This document shows, in pieces, positions 1-7,974 of a stretch of DNA of 64,000 nt. Both the position numbers and the translations under genes were made by a program. Source of the stretch: Sellimonas caecigallum (GTDB lineage: Bacteria; Bacillota; Clostridia; Lachnospirales; Lachnospiraceae); assembly GCF_045038405.1 (NCBI RefSeq), contig NZ_CP173660.1, positions 1,364,001 to 1,428,000 of the forward strand, read 5' to 3'. The notes under the pieces were generated by a model that saw only the letters and a list, made by a program, of their open reading frames with translations, was not told the origin of the DNA and did no database searches. Every line of letters begins with the position of its first letter. The stretch's first letter is position 1.

Positions 1-69
1 AGGACATTCTGCCGGAGGATTTTCTCCTTCATAAACATAACCACAAACTGTACATACCCATTTTTTCAT
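1..69 (-). CDS. Rubredoxin-type iron protein, N-terminal fragment
   Basis: Only the first 23 codons lie in the window; the gene runs off the left edge. The visible start reads MKKWVCTVCGYVYEGE, which has the first CxxCG knuckle of a rubredoxin iron site. This N-terminus is found both in free rubredoxins and in rubrerythrins or peroxide reductases with a leading rubredoxin domain, and the fragment cannot separate these. The start has a good AAGGAG ribosome site 6-7 bases upstream. The neighbouring Fur/PerR gene on the same strand fits an oxidative-stress role. Confidence 0.75.
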   Translation of the reverse strand, partial: MKKWVCTVCGYVYEGENPPAECP

Positions 70-115
70 AGTAATTGTCTCCTTTTCTTTTTTATTTTCC
101 CTAGTTAATAATATT

Positions 116-163
116 AGTAATTGTTACTGATATCAATATAGCATCTTTTTCCGTAACTGTCAA
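116..163 (-). promoter_or_regulatory. Promoter with PerR/Fur-like operator for the rubredoxin gene
   Basis: On the minus strand a perfect -35 TTGACA (158-163) is followed after 17 bases by -10 TATATT (135-140). Just downstream lies the inverted repeat AGTAA-ttg-TTACT (116-128), placed where a repressor would block transcription. The AT-rich palindrome next to a PerR-type gene suggests a PerR operator; this assignment is inference. Confidence 0.6.
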
Positions 164-181
164 TCCATATTTAAAAAATTT

Positions 182-589
182 TTAAACAGCTGTTGCTTTT
201 GTATCGTGATGTAAGCAGGAAACACATTTTCCATAAAATGTGACTGTGTGTGAGTCAATCTCTCCTTCGAAATTTTGCCCAGCCACTTCATTAATCTGAG
301 AGAGGGGCGCCATATCCAGATCCATCATGCATCCGCATTCGTTGCAAAAGAAATGATAGTGAGGGGTGGTGCGCCCATCGAAACGATCCGCTCCATCCGG
401 GGTTGTGATCTTGATGATTTCCCCCATATCTGCCAGCAGATTTAAGTTTCGGTAGACGGTTCCGAGACTGATATTCGGAAATGTCTCTTTTACATGGAGA
501 TAGACCATGTCCGCGGTAGGATGGGAAGAAGTATGCATAAGAAAATTTTTGATGGATTCCCTTTGGCGGCTGTATTTCAAAGCTGTCAT
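182..589 (-). CDS. perR: Fur/PerR-family peroxide-responsive repressor
   Basis: A 135-residue Fur-family protein, the usual length. The N-terminal winged helix covers about residues 1-80 (SLGTVYRNLNLLADMGEI is the recognition region). A metal-binding half follows with HYHFFCNECG and a second CVSC pair, which form the structural zinc site. The sequence best fits PerR, with an N-terminal histidine/aspartate regulatory site, though Fur or Zur cannot be excluded from motifs alone. The start has a strong GGAGGA site 5-6 bases upstream. It precedes a rubredoxin-type gene on the same strand that has its own promoter and operator-like palindrome, which supports a peroxide-defence regulon. Confidence 0.85.
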   Translation of the reverse strand: MTALKYSRQRESIKNFLMHTSSHPTADMVYLHVKETFPNISLGTVYRNLNLLADMGEIIKITTPDGADRFDGRTTPHYHFFCNECGCMMDLDMAPLSQINEVAGQNFEGEIDSHTVTFYGKCVSCLHHDTKATAV

Positions 590-621
590 AAAAGTCCTCC
601 TTTCAATAATAATAATAATTA

Positions 622-638
622 CTATATTTAGAATATAG
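622..638. promoter_or_regulatory. Palindromic operator candidate upstream of perR
   Basis: A perfect inverted repeat CTATATT-tag-AATATAG lies 33 bases upstream of the perR start, inside a very AT-rich stretch with AATAAT repeats. Position and composition suggest autoregulation by the Fur/PerR protein. The match to a PerR box is only approximate. Confidence 0.4.
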
Positions 639-691
639 CTTATAAAGAAAAAAATGTCAAGACGTTGCGAAAAAAAGAGTTCATTTAGGGG

Positions 692-719
692 TTGACAAAG
701 AATTGAAATATGTTAGAAT
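692..719 (+). promoter_or_regulatory. Sigma-A type promoter of the NlpC/P60 gene
   Basis: TTGACA (692-697), a 16-base spacer and TAGAAT (714-719) lie about 80 bases before the ATG at 801. The start codon itself has AAGGAGG seven bases upstream. Confidence 0.65.
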
Positions 720-800
720 ACAAAACGTAATATTTGTAACAAATATGTAACAAATACAGAAGAGAATACATAACACAAAAATTAAGGAGGAAAAACGTTT

Positions 801-1727
801 ATGCATTCTTTTATGAAAAAAGGACTGTTTATTGTGGCGGCGGCAGGAATGATAGGATCTTTTCAGATGGAAACATCTGCGGCTGATACAGCAAATGCAG
901 GAACCTTGTCCATCAGTATGGAGGCTGTATTAAAAGAGACAAAAGATGAGTATATTAATAAAGAAGATACGCAGACGGTTATAATGCAGGAAGATACAGA
1001 AGAAAGTGTTGTGGTGCCGGAGCAGAAGGGGAAGTATTTGAATATGGCATTTGCCAATATATCTTCAGGTTATATTGAAGTTAAAAGCTCACCTTCACAG
1101 GACAGTGACTGGGTGGGGAAATTATACTCCGGTTCCGCAATGACTGTTCTTGGTCCTGTGGGAGAGTGGACGGCGATACAATCAGGCAATGTGAAAGGCT
1201 TCGTGGAGACAAGTTCTATTATGGTAGGAGAAGAAGCGCAGCAGGAAGCCAGAGAGCGGGAAGCGCAGGCATTTGCAGAGAATAAAGAAGTCACTTTTTC
1301 TTATGGGGAGACAAAGGAAGAAGAACAGGCGCGTCTTCAAAGAGAAGCGGAAGAAAAGAGAAGAAAGGAAGAAGAGCAGAGAAGAAAGAGCGGACAGGCT
1401 GTCGTGGATTTTGCAAAACAATTCATCGGAAATCCATATGTATGGGGTGGTACGAGCCTGACAAATGGGGCAGATTGTTCTGGATTTGTCCAGTCAGTAT
1501 ACGCACACTTTGGTTTCTCACTTCCGAGAACATCCACTGCGCAGAGAGGCGTCGGAAGAGCTGTATCTTACGCAGAGGCGCAGCCGGGAGATATCATCTG
1601 TTATAACGGTCATGTGGGAATCTACGCAGGGAATGGACAGATTGTAAATGCGCAGGACCCGGCACATGGGATCGGACTTTCACCGGCTACGTACACAAGT
1701 ATCGTGACAGTACGAAGAATGTTCTAA
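801..1727 (+). CDS. Secreted SH3-NlpC/P60 peptidoglycan endopeptidase
   Basis: A 308-residue exported cell-wall hydrolase. Residues 1-28 form a signal peptide. Residues about 75-140 are a bacterial SH3 domain (YIEVKSSPSQDSDWVGKLYSG). Residues 145-195 are a highly charged Glu/Arg/Lys coiled-coil linker. Residues 197-308 are the NlpC/P60 cysteine peptidase with the catalytic Cys in GADCSGFVQ and His in NGHVGIYAG. It probably cuts D-Glu-diaminopimelate bonds in stem peptides, with SH3 binding the wall. The gene stands alone with its own promoter and is followed by a long palindromic terminator. Confidence 0.9.
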   Translation: MHSFMKKGLFIVAAAGMIGSFQMETSAADTANAGTLSISMEAVLKETKDEYINKEDTQTVIMQEDTEESVVVPEQKGKYLNMAFANISSGYIEVKSSPSQDSDWVGKLYSGSAMTVLGPVGEWTAIQSGNVKGFVETSSIMVGEEAQQEAREREAQAFAENKEVTFSYGETKEEEQARLQREAEEKRRKEEEQRRKSGQAVVDFAKQFIGNPYVWGGTSLTNGADCSGFVQSVYAHFGFSLPRTSTAQRGVGRAVSYAEAQPGDIICYNGHVGIYAGNGQIVNAQDPAHGIGLSPATYTSIVTVRRMF

Positions 1728-1864
1728 ACAGACATTTTTGATGCAAAAGAAAAAAATAGCAAAATGCACAATTTTGTAAAATAATGTAGAAAAAAGAAAA
1801 ATGGGATAAAAATGGTTTTCCACACGAAAAAGCGAGAAAGATATGAAAACTACAGTGTTTTTCA

Positions 1865-1918
1865 AAAGTTATCCCCATTATCCACATAAAATCTTGTGGA
1901 TTGTGGGGATAACTTTTT
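1865..1918. terminator. Long palindromic terminator made of DnaA-box sequences
   Basis: Two 22-base arms (1865-1886 and 1895-1916) form a stem with few mismatches around an 8-base loop and end in a T run, as an intrinsic terminator for the NlpC/P60 gene. The left arm is two adjacent 9-mers, TTATCCCCA and TTATCCACA, the latter the perfect DnaA box. The right arm repeats near copies on the other strand. Confidence 0.7.
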
Positions 1919-2071
1919 GTATTTAAAAGAACGCACGTTTTGTTAACATATAATAAAAATCAAGATTTGTCGAAAAAACGGGAAAAAAGCATTGACTTTT
2001 TCGTAATCAAAATACAGAAAAAAACTTATAAAAAATTTAGAAAATTCTGATAATTATAAACTGTTTTAGGG

Positions 2072-2100
2072 TTGCGATTTAGAAAAAATGGTATTATAAT
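2072..2100 (+). promoter_or_regulatory. Promoter of the DUF1858 gene
   Basis: TTGCGA (2072-2077), 17-base spacer, perfect TATAAT (2095-2100), then AAGGAGG ten bases before the ATG at 2139. Confidence 0.65.
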
Positions 2101-2138
2101 TATGAGTACGTAATTCATAGCAAAGGAGGACAAGTATC

Positions 2139-2351
2139 ATGTATCAGGTGGAAAAAACTACAACGATCGGCGAAGTCGTAAATACACATCCGGAAGTAGC
2201 TCCGATCCTTATGGAAATCGGTATGCACTGCCTTGGATGCCCTGCATCTCAGATGGAATCTCTGGAAGAGGCGGCGATGGTGCATGGAATCGATGCAGAT
2301 TTGTTAGTAGAAAAGATTAATGCATTTTTAAAAGCGAATGCAAATGCATAA
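2139..2351 (+). CDS. DUF1858 domain small protein
   Basis: A 70-residue protein that is essentially one DUF1858 domain: start near TIGEVVNTHPEVAPILMEIG, then the paired cysteines in MHCLGCPAS, then a helical C-terminus. Members of this family occur free or fused to hybrid-cluster or disulfide-reductase proteins, and the CxxC pair suggests a redox or metal-linked role; the exact function is not known. The gene is monocistronic, with its own promoter and a clear terminator. Confidence 0.85.
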   Translation: MYQVEKTTTIGEVVNTHPEVAPILMEIGMHCLGCPASQMESLEEAAMVHGIDADLLVEKINAFLKANANA

Positions 2352-2367
2352 GAGATAGAAAAGAAAG

Positions 2368-2414
2368 AATACCGCGGACATCAGGATATGCTCCTGTGCC
2401 AGCGGTATTTTTTT
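2368..2414 (+). terminator. Intrinsic terminator after the DUF1858 gene
   Basis: AATACCGC pairs with GCGGTATT across a 26-base loop region that itself can fold (CAGGA/TCCTG), followed by seven T. It may also serve mecA from the other side. Confidence 0.75.
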
Positions 2415-2452
2415 ACGCTGTCTGTCGGCTGAGAAAAGATGTACAGCCGATC

Positions 2453-3181
2453 CTACAAAGATGAAAGTTGCTGGATGGCAGTTCCGGACAGGATCGTTTC
2501 ACAGTGCTCCTCGAGAAATGCGAGGGACGCTGGCGTGCTTTTTTCCAGAGCGCCGTATTCCGTAAGCATGTTGCAGATTTTGTTGAAATCACTTTTGGTA
2601 AGTTCGGACTGAGCAATGGCAAGGATATAAAAATCCTCTGCCGGGTCTTTGTATAAAGTATTGATACCATTGTACATTGGTGCAAGAAGGCGGGATGCCT
2701 CGATGACCCGTTCAAAGGTACCGAATGAGAAGAGACGGACGGCCTGTCTTGCGGATGATGTTCCCGCAGGCTTTTGCTTGGCCGGCATGTCGGCAACTGC
2801 CTCTTTTACTTTGTTGAGGAGCTGAAGAAACTCGTCGGCTCCCTCCAGTTTATCCGGAACCGCTTTGCGAGGCTCTTCGGTCTCAGCAAGCGGAGAAGGT
2901 GCAAATTTGGAAAATCTGGTATCCAGTTCTTCCGGATCTTCGACTTTTGTAATGACAAGCACGATAGAATCCGAAGAAGAAGGGATCGCCTCAATCATAA
3001 GAGGGATATCGTCTGCCTCAAAACCGAATTCAAAGGCTGCCTGCTGCATCATGTCGTGGAAAAGTGATTTCGCTTTTTCCGTGCCGTAGGCAAGTTCGCT
3101 GATTTTCAGCTGGCGGTCTTCCAGGTCAGCACGGGTAAGTGTACAGCGTATTTGATTGTCATTGATTTTTTCAATTTTCAT
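2453..3181 (-). CDS. mecA: Adaptor protein MecA
   Basis: A 242-residue MecA-family adaptor that in Bacillus delivers substrates such as ComK to the ClpCP protease. The N-terminal domain (MKIEKINDNQIRCTLTRADL) and the C-terminal Clp-binding region (about 145-242, with LFSFGTFERVIEASRLL and the acidic LTKSDFNKICNMLTEYG) are both present, joined by a variable linker. Length is normal. The ATG has a GGAAGTGATG-type ribosome site. In Clostridia without a clear competence role, MecA more likely tunes ClpC-dependent proteolysis in general. Confidence 0.88.
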   Translation of the reverse strand: MKIEKINDNQIRCTLTRADLEDRQLKISELAYGTEKAKSLFHDMMQQAAFEFGFEADDIPLMIEAIPSSSDSIVLVITKVEDPEELDTRFSKFAPSPLAETEEPRKAVPDKLEGADEFLQLLNKVKEAVADMPAKQKPAGTSSARQAVRLFSFGTFERVIEASRLLAPMYNGINTLYKDPAEDFYILAIAQSELTKSDFNKICNMLTEYGALEKSTPASLAFLEEHCETILSGTAIQQLSSL

Positions 3182-3573
3182 GTCATCACTTCCTCTTCGT
3201 AAATATTCTTATACTTACTCAATAGTAGTATAATCAAAAAAAGAAATTATGTAAATAAATTTTCAAAAAATACTTGCTTTTGGAAAAAACAGGTGTATAA
3301 TGGCACACAAGAGGTAGCATTCCCCACGGTCATGTACACTGTAAAGGAGGGGATAGAAAAATACGAAAGAGGTATCAGATACCTTATTCTAACATTCATT
3401 TTTCCGGTATGGTGTTCCATTCGGAAAATCTTCGGATTGCCGTACACCAGGCAATATCTCATCGATCGATAGAATCAAAAGACACAATTCACATTCATTC
3501 TTGATTCAAAAATTCATCAACAAAGCTTACAAAAGAGAAAACTGGGATAAGATTTTGAAAAAACAGGGATATA
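3182..3573. other. Intergenic region with promoter and degenerate coding traces
   Basis: The 392-base stretch holds a promoter (3274-3301), a strong AAAGGAGGGG ribosome site at about 3342-3350 and two short open frames described separately. No clear riboswitch was recognised. Confidence 0.5.
3274..3301 (+). promoter_or_regulatory. Promoter upstream of the 3.4 kb small frames
   Basis: TTGCTT (3274-3279), 16-base spacer, perfect TATAAT (3296-3301). It drives transcription towards the hypothetical gene at 3574 and perhaps the GH18 gene. Confidence 0.55.
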
Positions 3574-3608
3574 GTGTTACCTTTTTCAGCAAATGGATAT
3601 CCTTATAA
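3361..3608 (+). pseudogene. Possible degenerate small protein gene
   Basis: A 47-codon open frame (3361-3504) begins right after a near-perfect ribosome site but at an ATA codon, not ATG. A second frame (about 3459-3608) carries protein-like sequence such as NKAYKRENWDKILKKQG and ends at 3608. Together they look like one small gene broken by a frameshift and a lost start, but neither part matches a family I recognise. Chance open frames remain possible. Confidence 0.25.
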
Positions 3609-3957
3609 TATATCACGAACAGAAGCAAGTATGTACCTTCCTCTTCCGGATATCCTGCGCCGTGGCCGTACGTTTGCAAAGTCCCCCCAGGACATGGGAA
3701 AAAATATGAAAGAACAGATAAGACAGGAGATTATGGAAAGCGCGCAATGTCGGGATCTGTATACAGAACTGACAGAGTATGAGCGCAGAGGAATCCGTAT
3801 CAAAATGAACGGAGATCCGGCAAGCCCGCTCCAGATTGCATCGGCATATGCGGTGCGGGAAGAACCATCGTACATGAGAGATTATATTGCGGATGACGAA
3901 GGGATGGTAAAGGAAGTTTGTTTCGTAGAACTCGAGGACGATGATGTCAGACGATAA
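3574..3957 (+). CDS. Hypothetical protein
   Basis: A frame of up to 127 residues from a GTG; ATG starts at 3631, 3694 and 3706 are alternatives, and none has a strong ribosome site. The C-terminal 80 residues are acidic and mostly helical, with the text ASAYAVREEPSYMRDYIAD and a terminal ELEDDDVRR. No known domain was recognised. It lies about 107 bases before the GH18 start and may be co-transcribed with it. Function unknown. Confidence 0.5.
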   Translation: MLPFSANGYPYNISRTEASMYLPLPDILRRGRTFAKSPQDMGKNMKEQIRQEIMESAQCRDLYTELTEYERRGIRIKMNGDPASPLQIASAYAVREEPSYMRDYIADDEGMVKEVCFVELEDDDVRR

Positions 3958-4063
3958 TCCCCCTCAATGGCGATCAAAGAAAAGAGAGGAGATCCCGAAC
4001 GCTAAAAAGTTAATGACGTGCAGAAAAATTATTGATATAATGGGCGTATACAGGAGGTATGAC

Positions 4064-5827
4064 ATGGACGAAAGACGAGACAGAAGAAGACGTCCAAATC
4101 CGGAAGGAAGAAGGACGGACAGAGCAAGAAGACGGAAACTTCAAAGGCAGAGGAAGCGCAGAAGAAGGATCTTCATTTCTATTGTTGTGCTCCTTATTGC
4201 CGTGATCGCAGCAGCCATCGTTATATGGAAAAAATATGGCCCGTCGCATGCGGATGCAGATTTGAATAATTATTTTGGTATAAAAGAAAAAAATCAGGCG
4301 GCGCTTACGATCAACAATGAGATACCGGACGTTCAGGCAAAGAAAGAAGGAAGCCAGATCTATGTTGAGTATACTGCGGTACGGGATTATATCAATTCGA
4401 GATTTTACTGGGACTCCAACGAGAACAAACTGCTTTACACGCTGCCGGACCGCACGCTTTCCATCAGCGCGGGCGCGACAGAGTATGATACTGCAGACGG
4501 AACTCAGACGACCGATTACGAAATCGTGAAATCCGAAGGTGGGATTGCGTACATTGCCCTGGATTTTGTAAAGGAATTTACGGATATGGAAGTCAGTGTT
4601 CAGGAAAATCCGGATCGGGCTGTGATCGTGACAAATAAGAAAGAAAACCATGCTTCTGTTCAGAAAGATACGGAAGTGCGCGTGCTTGGCGGAGTGAAAA
4701 GTCCAGTCCTCACAAAGGTATCAAAGTCTGATGAAGTGGTGGTTATCGAGGAAGCCGGCGATTGGAAAAAGATAAGGACAAAAGATGGATTTATCGGATA
4801 TGTCAAGGCAGGAAGTCTTGGAAAAGAAGAGGAAAAGACGAGGGAATCCACCTATCAGGAGCCGGAATACACGAATATCCAAAAAGATTATAAGATCAAT
4901 ATCGGATGGCACCAGGTAACGAGCCAGGCAGCCAACGACAATGTTTCTTCCGTGGTGGCCAACACGAAAGGGCTTACGACTTTATCCCCGACATGGTTTT
5001 CTATCGCGGATACGAATGGAACAATCACTTCCCTTGCAAGCAAATCGTATGTAGATTACGCCCATCAGCAGGGAATGGAAGTATGGGGACTGATCGACAA
5101 CTTTAGCAACCAGGTAGATACCCTTGCTGTTCTCAGCAATACGCAGAGCAGGGCAAATATTATCAGCCAGCTCATCGCGGAGACCGATTCGGTAGGGATG
5201 GATGGAATCAACGTGGATTTTGAACAGATTACGACAGAGATGGGAGAACACTATATCCAGTTTATCAGGGAGCTTTCCGTAGCCTGCCGTGCCAAAGGGC
5301 TCGTACTGTCTGTGGACAACTATGTGCCGAAAGGATATACGTCTCACTATAACCGGAAAGAACAGGGAATTGTGGCCGATTACGTCATCATTATGGGATA
5401 TGATGAACATTATTCCGGCTCAGAAGAGGCCGGTTCCGTCGCATCGATCGGTTTTGTACAGGAAGGAATTGAGGAGACCTTGAAGGAAGTTCCGAAAGAA
5501 AAGGTAATCAATGGTATTCCTTTCTTCACAAGACTTTGGAGCGAATCTGAAGCAGACGGTGTGCAGAGCACGGCTATGGGAATGGAAGAAGCGGCAAAAG
5601 CAGTTGCCGATGCCGGTGCGTCTGTAAGCTGGGATGCTGAAACAGAGCAGAACTACGCCAAATGGACTGCGGACGGTAAGACATACCAGATTTGGTTTGA
5701 GGATGGAAAGTCTATCGAGAGCAAACTGAAAGTAATGAAGGAATATGACCTTGCCGGAGCTGCAGCATGGAAACTTGGATTTGAAACATCGGATATCTGG
5801 GATATTATGGCGCAGTATCTGAACTAA
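4064..5827 (+). CDS. Membrane-anchored SH3-GH18 glycosidase-like protein
   Basis: A 587-residue protein starting at the ATG preceded by CAGGAGGT; the frame is open further upstream but lacks a site there. Residues 1-35 are extremely Arg/Lys-rich, 36-55 are a membrane helix, about 70-190 resemble a copper-amine-oxidase-like N-terminal domain, 195-255 an SH3 domain, and 275-587 a GH18 barrel. The catalytic strand reads DGINVDFEQI, the form with Asn instead of the middle Asp seen in spore-cortex type GH18 proteins such as YaaH/SleL. It probably acts on peptidoglycan or cortex sugar bonds outside the membrane. It is followed by a strong terminator and then cwlD. Confidence 0.85.
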   Translation: MDERRDRRRRPNPEGRRTDRARRRKLQRQRKRRRRIFISIVVLLIAVIAAAIVIWKKYGPSHADADLNNYFGIKEKNQAALTINNEIPDVQAKKEGSQIYVEYTAVRDYINSRFYWDSNENKLLYTLPDRTLSISAGATEYDTADGTQTTDYEIVKSEGGIAYIALDFVKEFTDMEVSVQENPDRAVIVTNKKENHASVQKDTEVRVLGGVKSPVLTKVSKSDEVVVIEEAGDWKKIRTKDGFIGYVKAGSLGKEEEKTRESTYQEPEYTNIQKDYKINIGWHQVTSQAANDNVSSVVANTKGLTTLSPTWFSIADTNGTITSLASKSYVDYAHQQGMEVWGLIDNFSNQVDTLAVLSNTQSRANIISQLIAETDSVGMDGINVDFEQITTEMGEHYIQFIRELSVACRAKGLVLSVDNYVPKGYTSHYNRKEQGIVADYVIIMGYDEHYSGSEEAGSVASIGFVQEGIEETLKEVPKEKVINGIPFFTRLWSESEADGVQSTAMGMEEAAKAVADAGASVSWDAETEQNYAKWTADGKTYQIWFEDGKSIESKLKVMKEYDLAGAAAWKLGFETSDIWDIMAQYLN

Positions 5828-5845
5828 CTGAATAAGGACAATGGA

Positions 5846-5872
5846 TGCCTCGGCCTTTGGCCGGGGCATTTT
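5846..5872 (+). terminator. Terminator after the GH18 gene
   Basis: TGCCTCGGCC and GGCCGGGGCA pair around a TTT loop and are followed by TTTT. Confidence 0.8.
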
Positions 5873-5894
5873 GCGGTTTGCGGCGTCATATACT
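5866..5894 (+). promoter_or_regulatory. Sigma-E-like promoter candidate for cwlD
   Basis: GCATTTT (5866-5872), a 14-base spacer and CATATACT (5887-5894) resemble the mother-cell sigma-E pattern (-35 near ATA, -10 CATACAnT). No convincing sigma-A promoter is visible before cwlD. The -35 overlaps the terminator stem, and the match is only partial. Confidence 0.35.
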
Positions 5895-5930
5895 TTTTTG
5901 AAGGCAAGTGTTTTGTAAAGGGCCGATTTT

Positions 5931-6173
5931 ATGAAAGAAAAGATGAAATGGATTGTGCTGCTTTTCATGATGGCAATGGTTCTGTGGGGGATCCAGAAAG
6001 CGGAAAGTGTTGTGACGGAGGGCAAGTCAAGGATGCAAAAGGCGGATGTCGTTATTGATGCGGGACATGGCGGCTCTATAGTGCGCGGACGATACAGAAA
6101 AGGAAACAAAATGTATAAGAAAGTCATCGAAAAAAGAACAAGCATAAAACCAGAGGAGGCGGACATAAGCTGA
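5931..6173 (+). CDS. cwlD: CwlD N-acetylmuramoyl-L-alanine amidase, 5' part (interrupted)
   Basis: Codons 1-45 encode the CwlD N-terminus: a membrane/signal helix (WIVLLFMMAMVLWGIQ) and then ADVVIDAGHGG, which holds the first zinc-ligand His of an Amidase_3 domain. After the core ACATGG at 6065-6070 the reading enters foreign sequence and stops at 6171-6173, giving an 80-residue product without an active site. The rest of cwlD continues at 7969. CwlD removes stem peptides from muramic acid during spore-cortex formation as a step to muramic-lactam. The gene is interrupted rather than decayed: both halves are intact up to the shared core. Confidence 0.88.
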   Translation: MKEKMKWIVLLFMMAMVLWGIQKAESVVTEGKSRMQKADVVIDAGHGGSIVRGRYRKGNKMYKKVIEKRTSIKPEEADIS

Positions 6174-7974
6174 AAACAAAGAAATCTCTTTTAAGGAGGG
6201 AAAATTGGAAGAGAGACAGGACGCTTCATATACGATCCAAAGAGAATTTCTAGGGGAATATTCCGAAGAAGAACTTCTGATCCGCATCATCAGAGAACAT
6301 GTAAGACAGGAACAATGGAAAGAAGAGGAGAAAATCAGAAAGGAATGAAGACAAAAGAAAAAGATAAGGAAAAGCTGCCGACGGCCATCTATATACGCCT
6401 TTCCCAGGAGGATGGCGATAAAGAAGAGAGCGACAGTGTGGGAAATCAGCGGAAAATTCTTACAGAATATATTTCCAGGATGGATGACATGCTTCTTTGC
6501 GGGGAGTATATAGACGATGGATATACAGGGACAAACTTTCAGCGGCCTGGCTTTCAGGAGATGCTTTTCGATATGGAGAAAGGCAGGATACGGTGTGTGG
6601 TCGTGAAGGATCTGTCCAGATTTGGGCGGGATTACCTGGATGCAGGGCGGTATCTGGAGAGGATCTTTCCTGAGATGGGTATACGGTTCGTCTCGGTAGC
6701 TGATGGGATAGACAGTGCACGCCAGTCCTATGATATTCTCCTGCCCATAAAAAATCTCTTTAATGAACAATATGCGAGGGATATATCAAATAAAATCCAG
6801 GCAACTGTGAAGACGAAGCAAAGAGCAGGCGAATTTATTGGATCTTTTGCAAGCTATGGGTATCAAAAAGCGCCGTACAACAAAAATAAACTGATCATTG
6901 ATCCCTATGCGGCATCGGTGGTCCAAAAGATCTTTTCCCTGTATACAGGAGGAATGGGAAAACAAAGTATCGCGAAGCAGCTGAATGCAGAGGGTATTCT
7001 TTGTCCATCGGAGTATAAAAAAGTAAACGGAGAGAATTATAAAAACGGGAATCGTCTTGCGGGTACATCTTACTGGACATACTCTACGGTCAACAGTGTG
7101 CTGAGAAATGAATTGTATATCGGAAATATGGTTCAGGGAAAGAAACATCAGCGGATGCGGGGAAAACAGCAAGTGATGGATCCTGAACAGTGGATCCGCG
7201 TTTCCGGGACACATGAGCCGATCATAGAAGAGGAGGTGTGGAAGAAAACACAGAGACTTCTTTCCAGGAGACAAAGGGAGATCAATCTGAAAGAAGGAAG
7301 AAATATCTTCGCAGGTATGATAAAATGCGGCGACTGCGGAAGAGCGATGACGAAAACATGCTGGACAAAAGCGGATAAAATGAGAGTATATTCCTTTTGC
7401 TGCGGAACATACAAACGAAACGGGAAAGCATACTGCAGTCCGCATATTCTGCGAATGAGCATACTGGAAAAAGTAATCTTAGACGATCTGCAGACGATCA
7501 TCAGGAATGTATCAGACCTCAAAGAGCTGGTCAAAAGACAAAGGATTTTCCCTGTGAAGCCTAAGAAAATAGCGCCTGTGCAGGCAGAAAGGCTCCGCAA
7601 AGAAAAGGAGCATATTTCCTGTTTAAAAAAAGGACTGTATGAGGATTACAAAGAGGGACTGCTTACGAGGGATGAATTTCTTTCATACAAGGAAACATAT
7701 CGAAAGAAAGAGGAAAATTGCCAAAAGCAGATAGAATGTCTGAAAGAGGCAAAGAGACAAGGAGCACAGACAGACAAACAGATCTTGGACACTCCATGGT
7801 TACGCCAATTTTTGGAAAGCAAAGAAAATATCTGTCTGGACAGGGATATCATCATAGAGATGGTAGATGAGATACTTGTGTATGAAGGAAATAGGATCAA
7901 GATCCGTTATCGATTTTCAGGGGGATCCCTTACTCGTGAATCATCATACGGCACAAGTAAGCTCCAGCACATGG
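6065..7974 (+). mobile_element. Small serine-recombinase element inserted in cwlD
   Basis: The two ends share the direct repeat ACATGG (6065-6070 and 7969-7974), which is inside the codons for Gly-His-Gly of CwlD. Removing one repeat plus the intervening DNA deletes 1904 bp, which is not a multiple of three, and joins ATGCGGG-ACATGG to AGGAAAAG. The repaired text reads VVIDAGHGGKDPGKIG, the expected Amidase_3 motif, and the frame stays open to the stop at 8512 (225 residues). Cargo is one serine recombinase and one 47-codon ORF. No separate strong promoter is seen inside the left end, so the recombinase is probably read from the cwlD promoter. It resembles skin-type elements. Confidence 0.88.
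6205..6348 (+). CDS. Small acidic/basic helical protein coupled to the recombinase
   Basis: A 47-residue frame that begins with TTG five bases after AAGGAGGG and ends TGA overlapping the recombinase ATG (ATGA). The peptide contains QREFLGEYSEEELLIRII and a Glu/Lys/Arg-rich tail. It resembles in general form the short ORFs that often precede serine recombinases in clostridial elements; I cannot name a family with confidence. As the only other gene of the element, it is a candidate recombination directionality factor or regulator, which is inference. Confidence 0.6.
   Translation: MEERQDASYTIQREFLGEYSEEELLIRIIREHVRQEQWKEEEKIRKE

Larger units (their letters stand above)
1728..2138. other. Intergenic region between NlpC/P60 and DUF1858 genes
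   Basis: A 411-base, very AT-rich region. It holds the palindrome at 1865-1918 and the promoter at 2072-2100. I see no convincing small gene in the rest. Confidence 0.6.

Noticed and set aside
1865..2100. Chromosomal replication origin
   Set aside because: DnaA-box-like repeats and AT-rich DNA are present, but dnaA, dnaN, rpmH or gyr genes are not nearby, and the boxes form a terminator stem.
4010..4651. Minus-strand frame of 213 codons opposite the GH18 gene
   Set aside because: It mirrors the Arg/Lys-rich coding strand and has no family features.
6065..7974. Classification of the cwlD element as an ordinary IS
   Set aside because: There are no terminal inverted repeats or target duplication beyond the 6-bp core, and the enzyme is a large serine recombinase rather than a DDE transposase.
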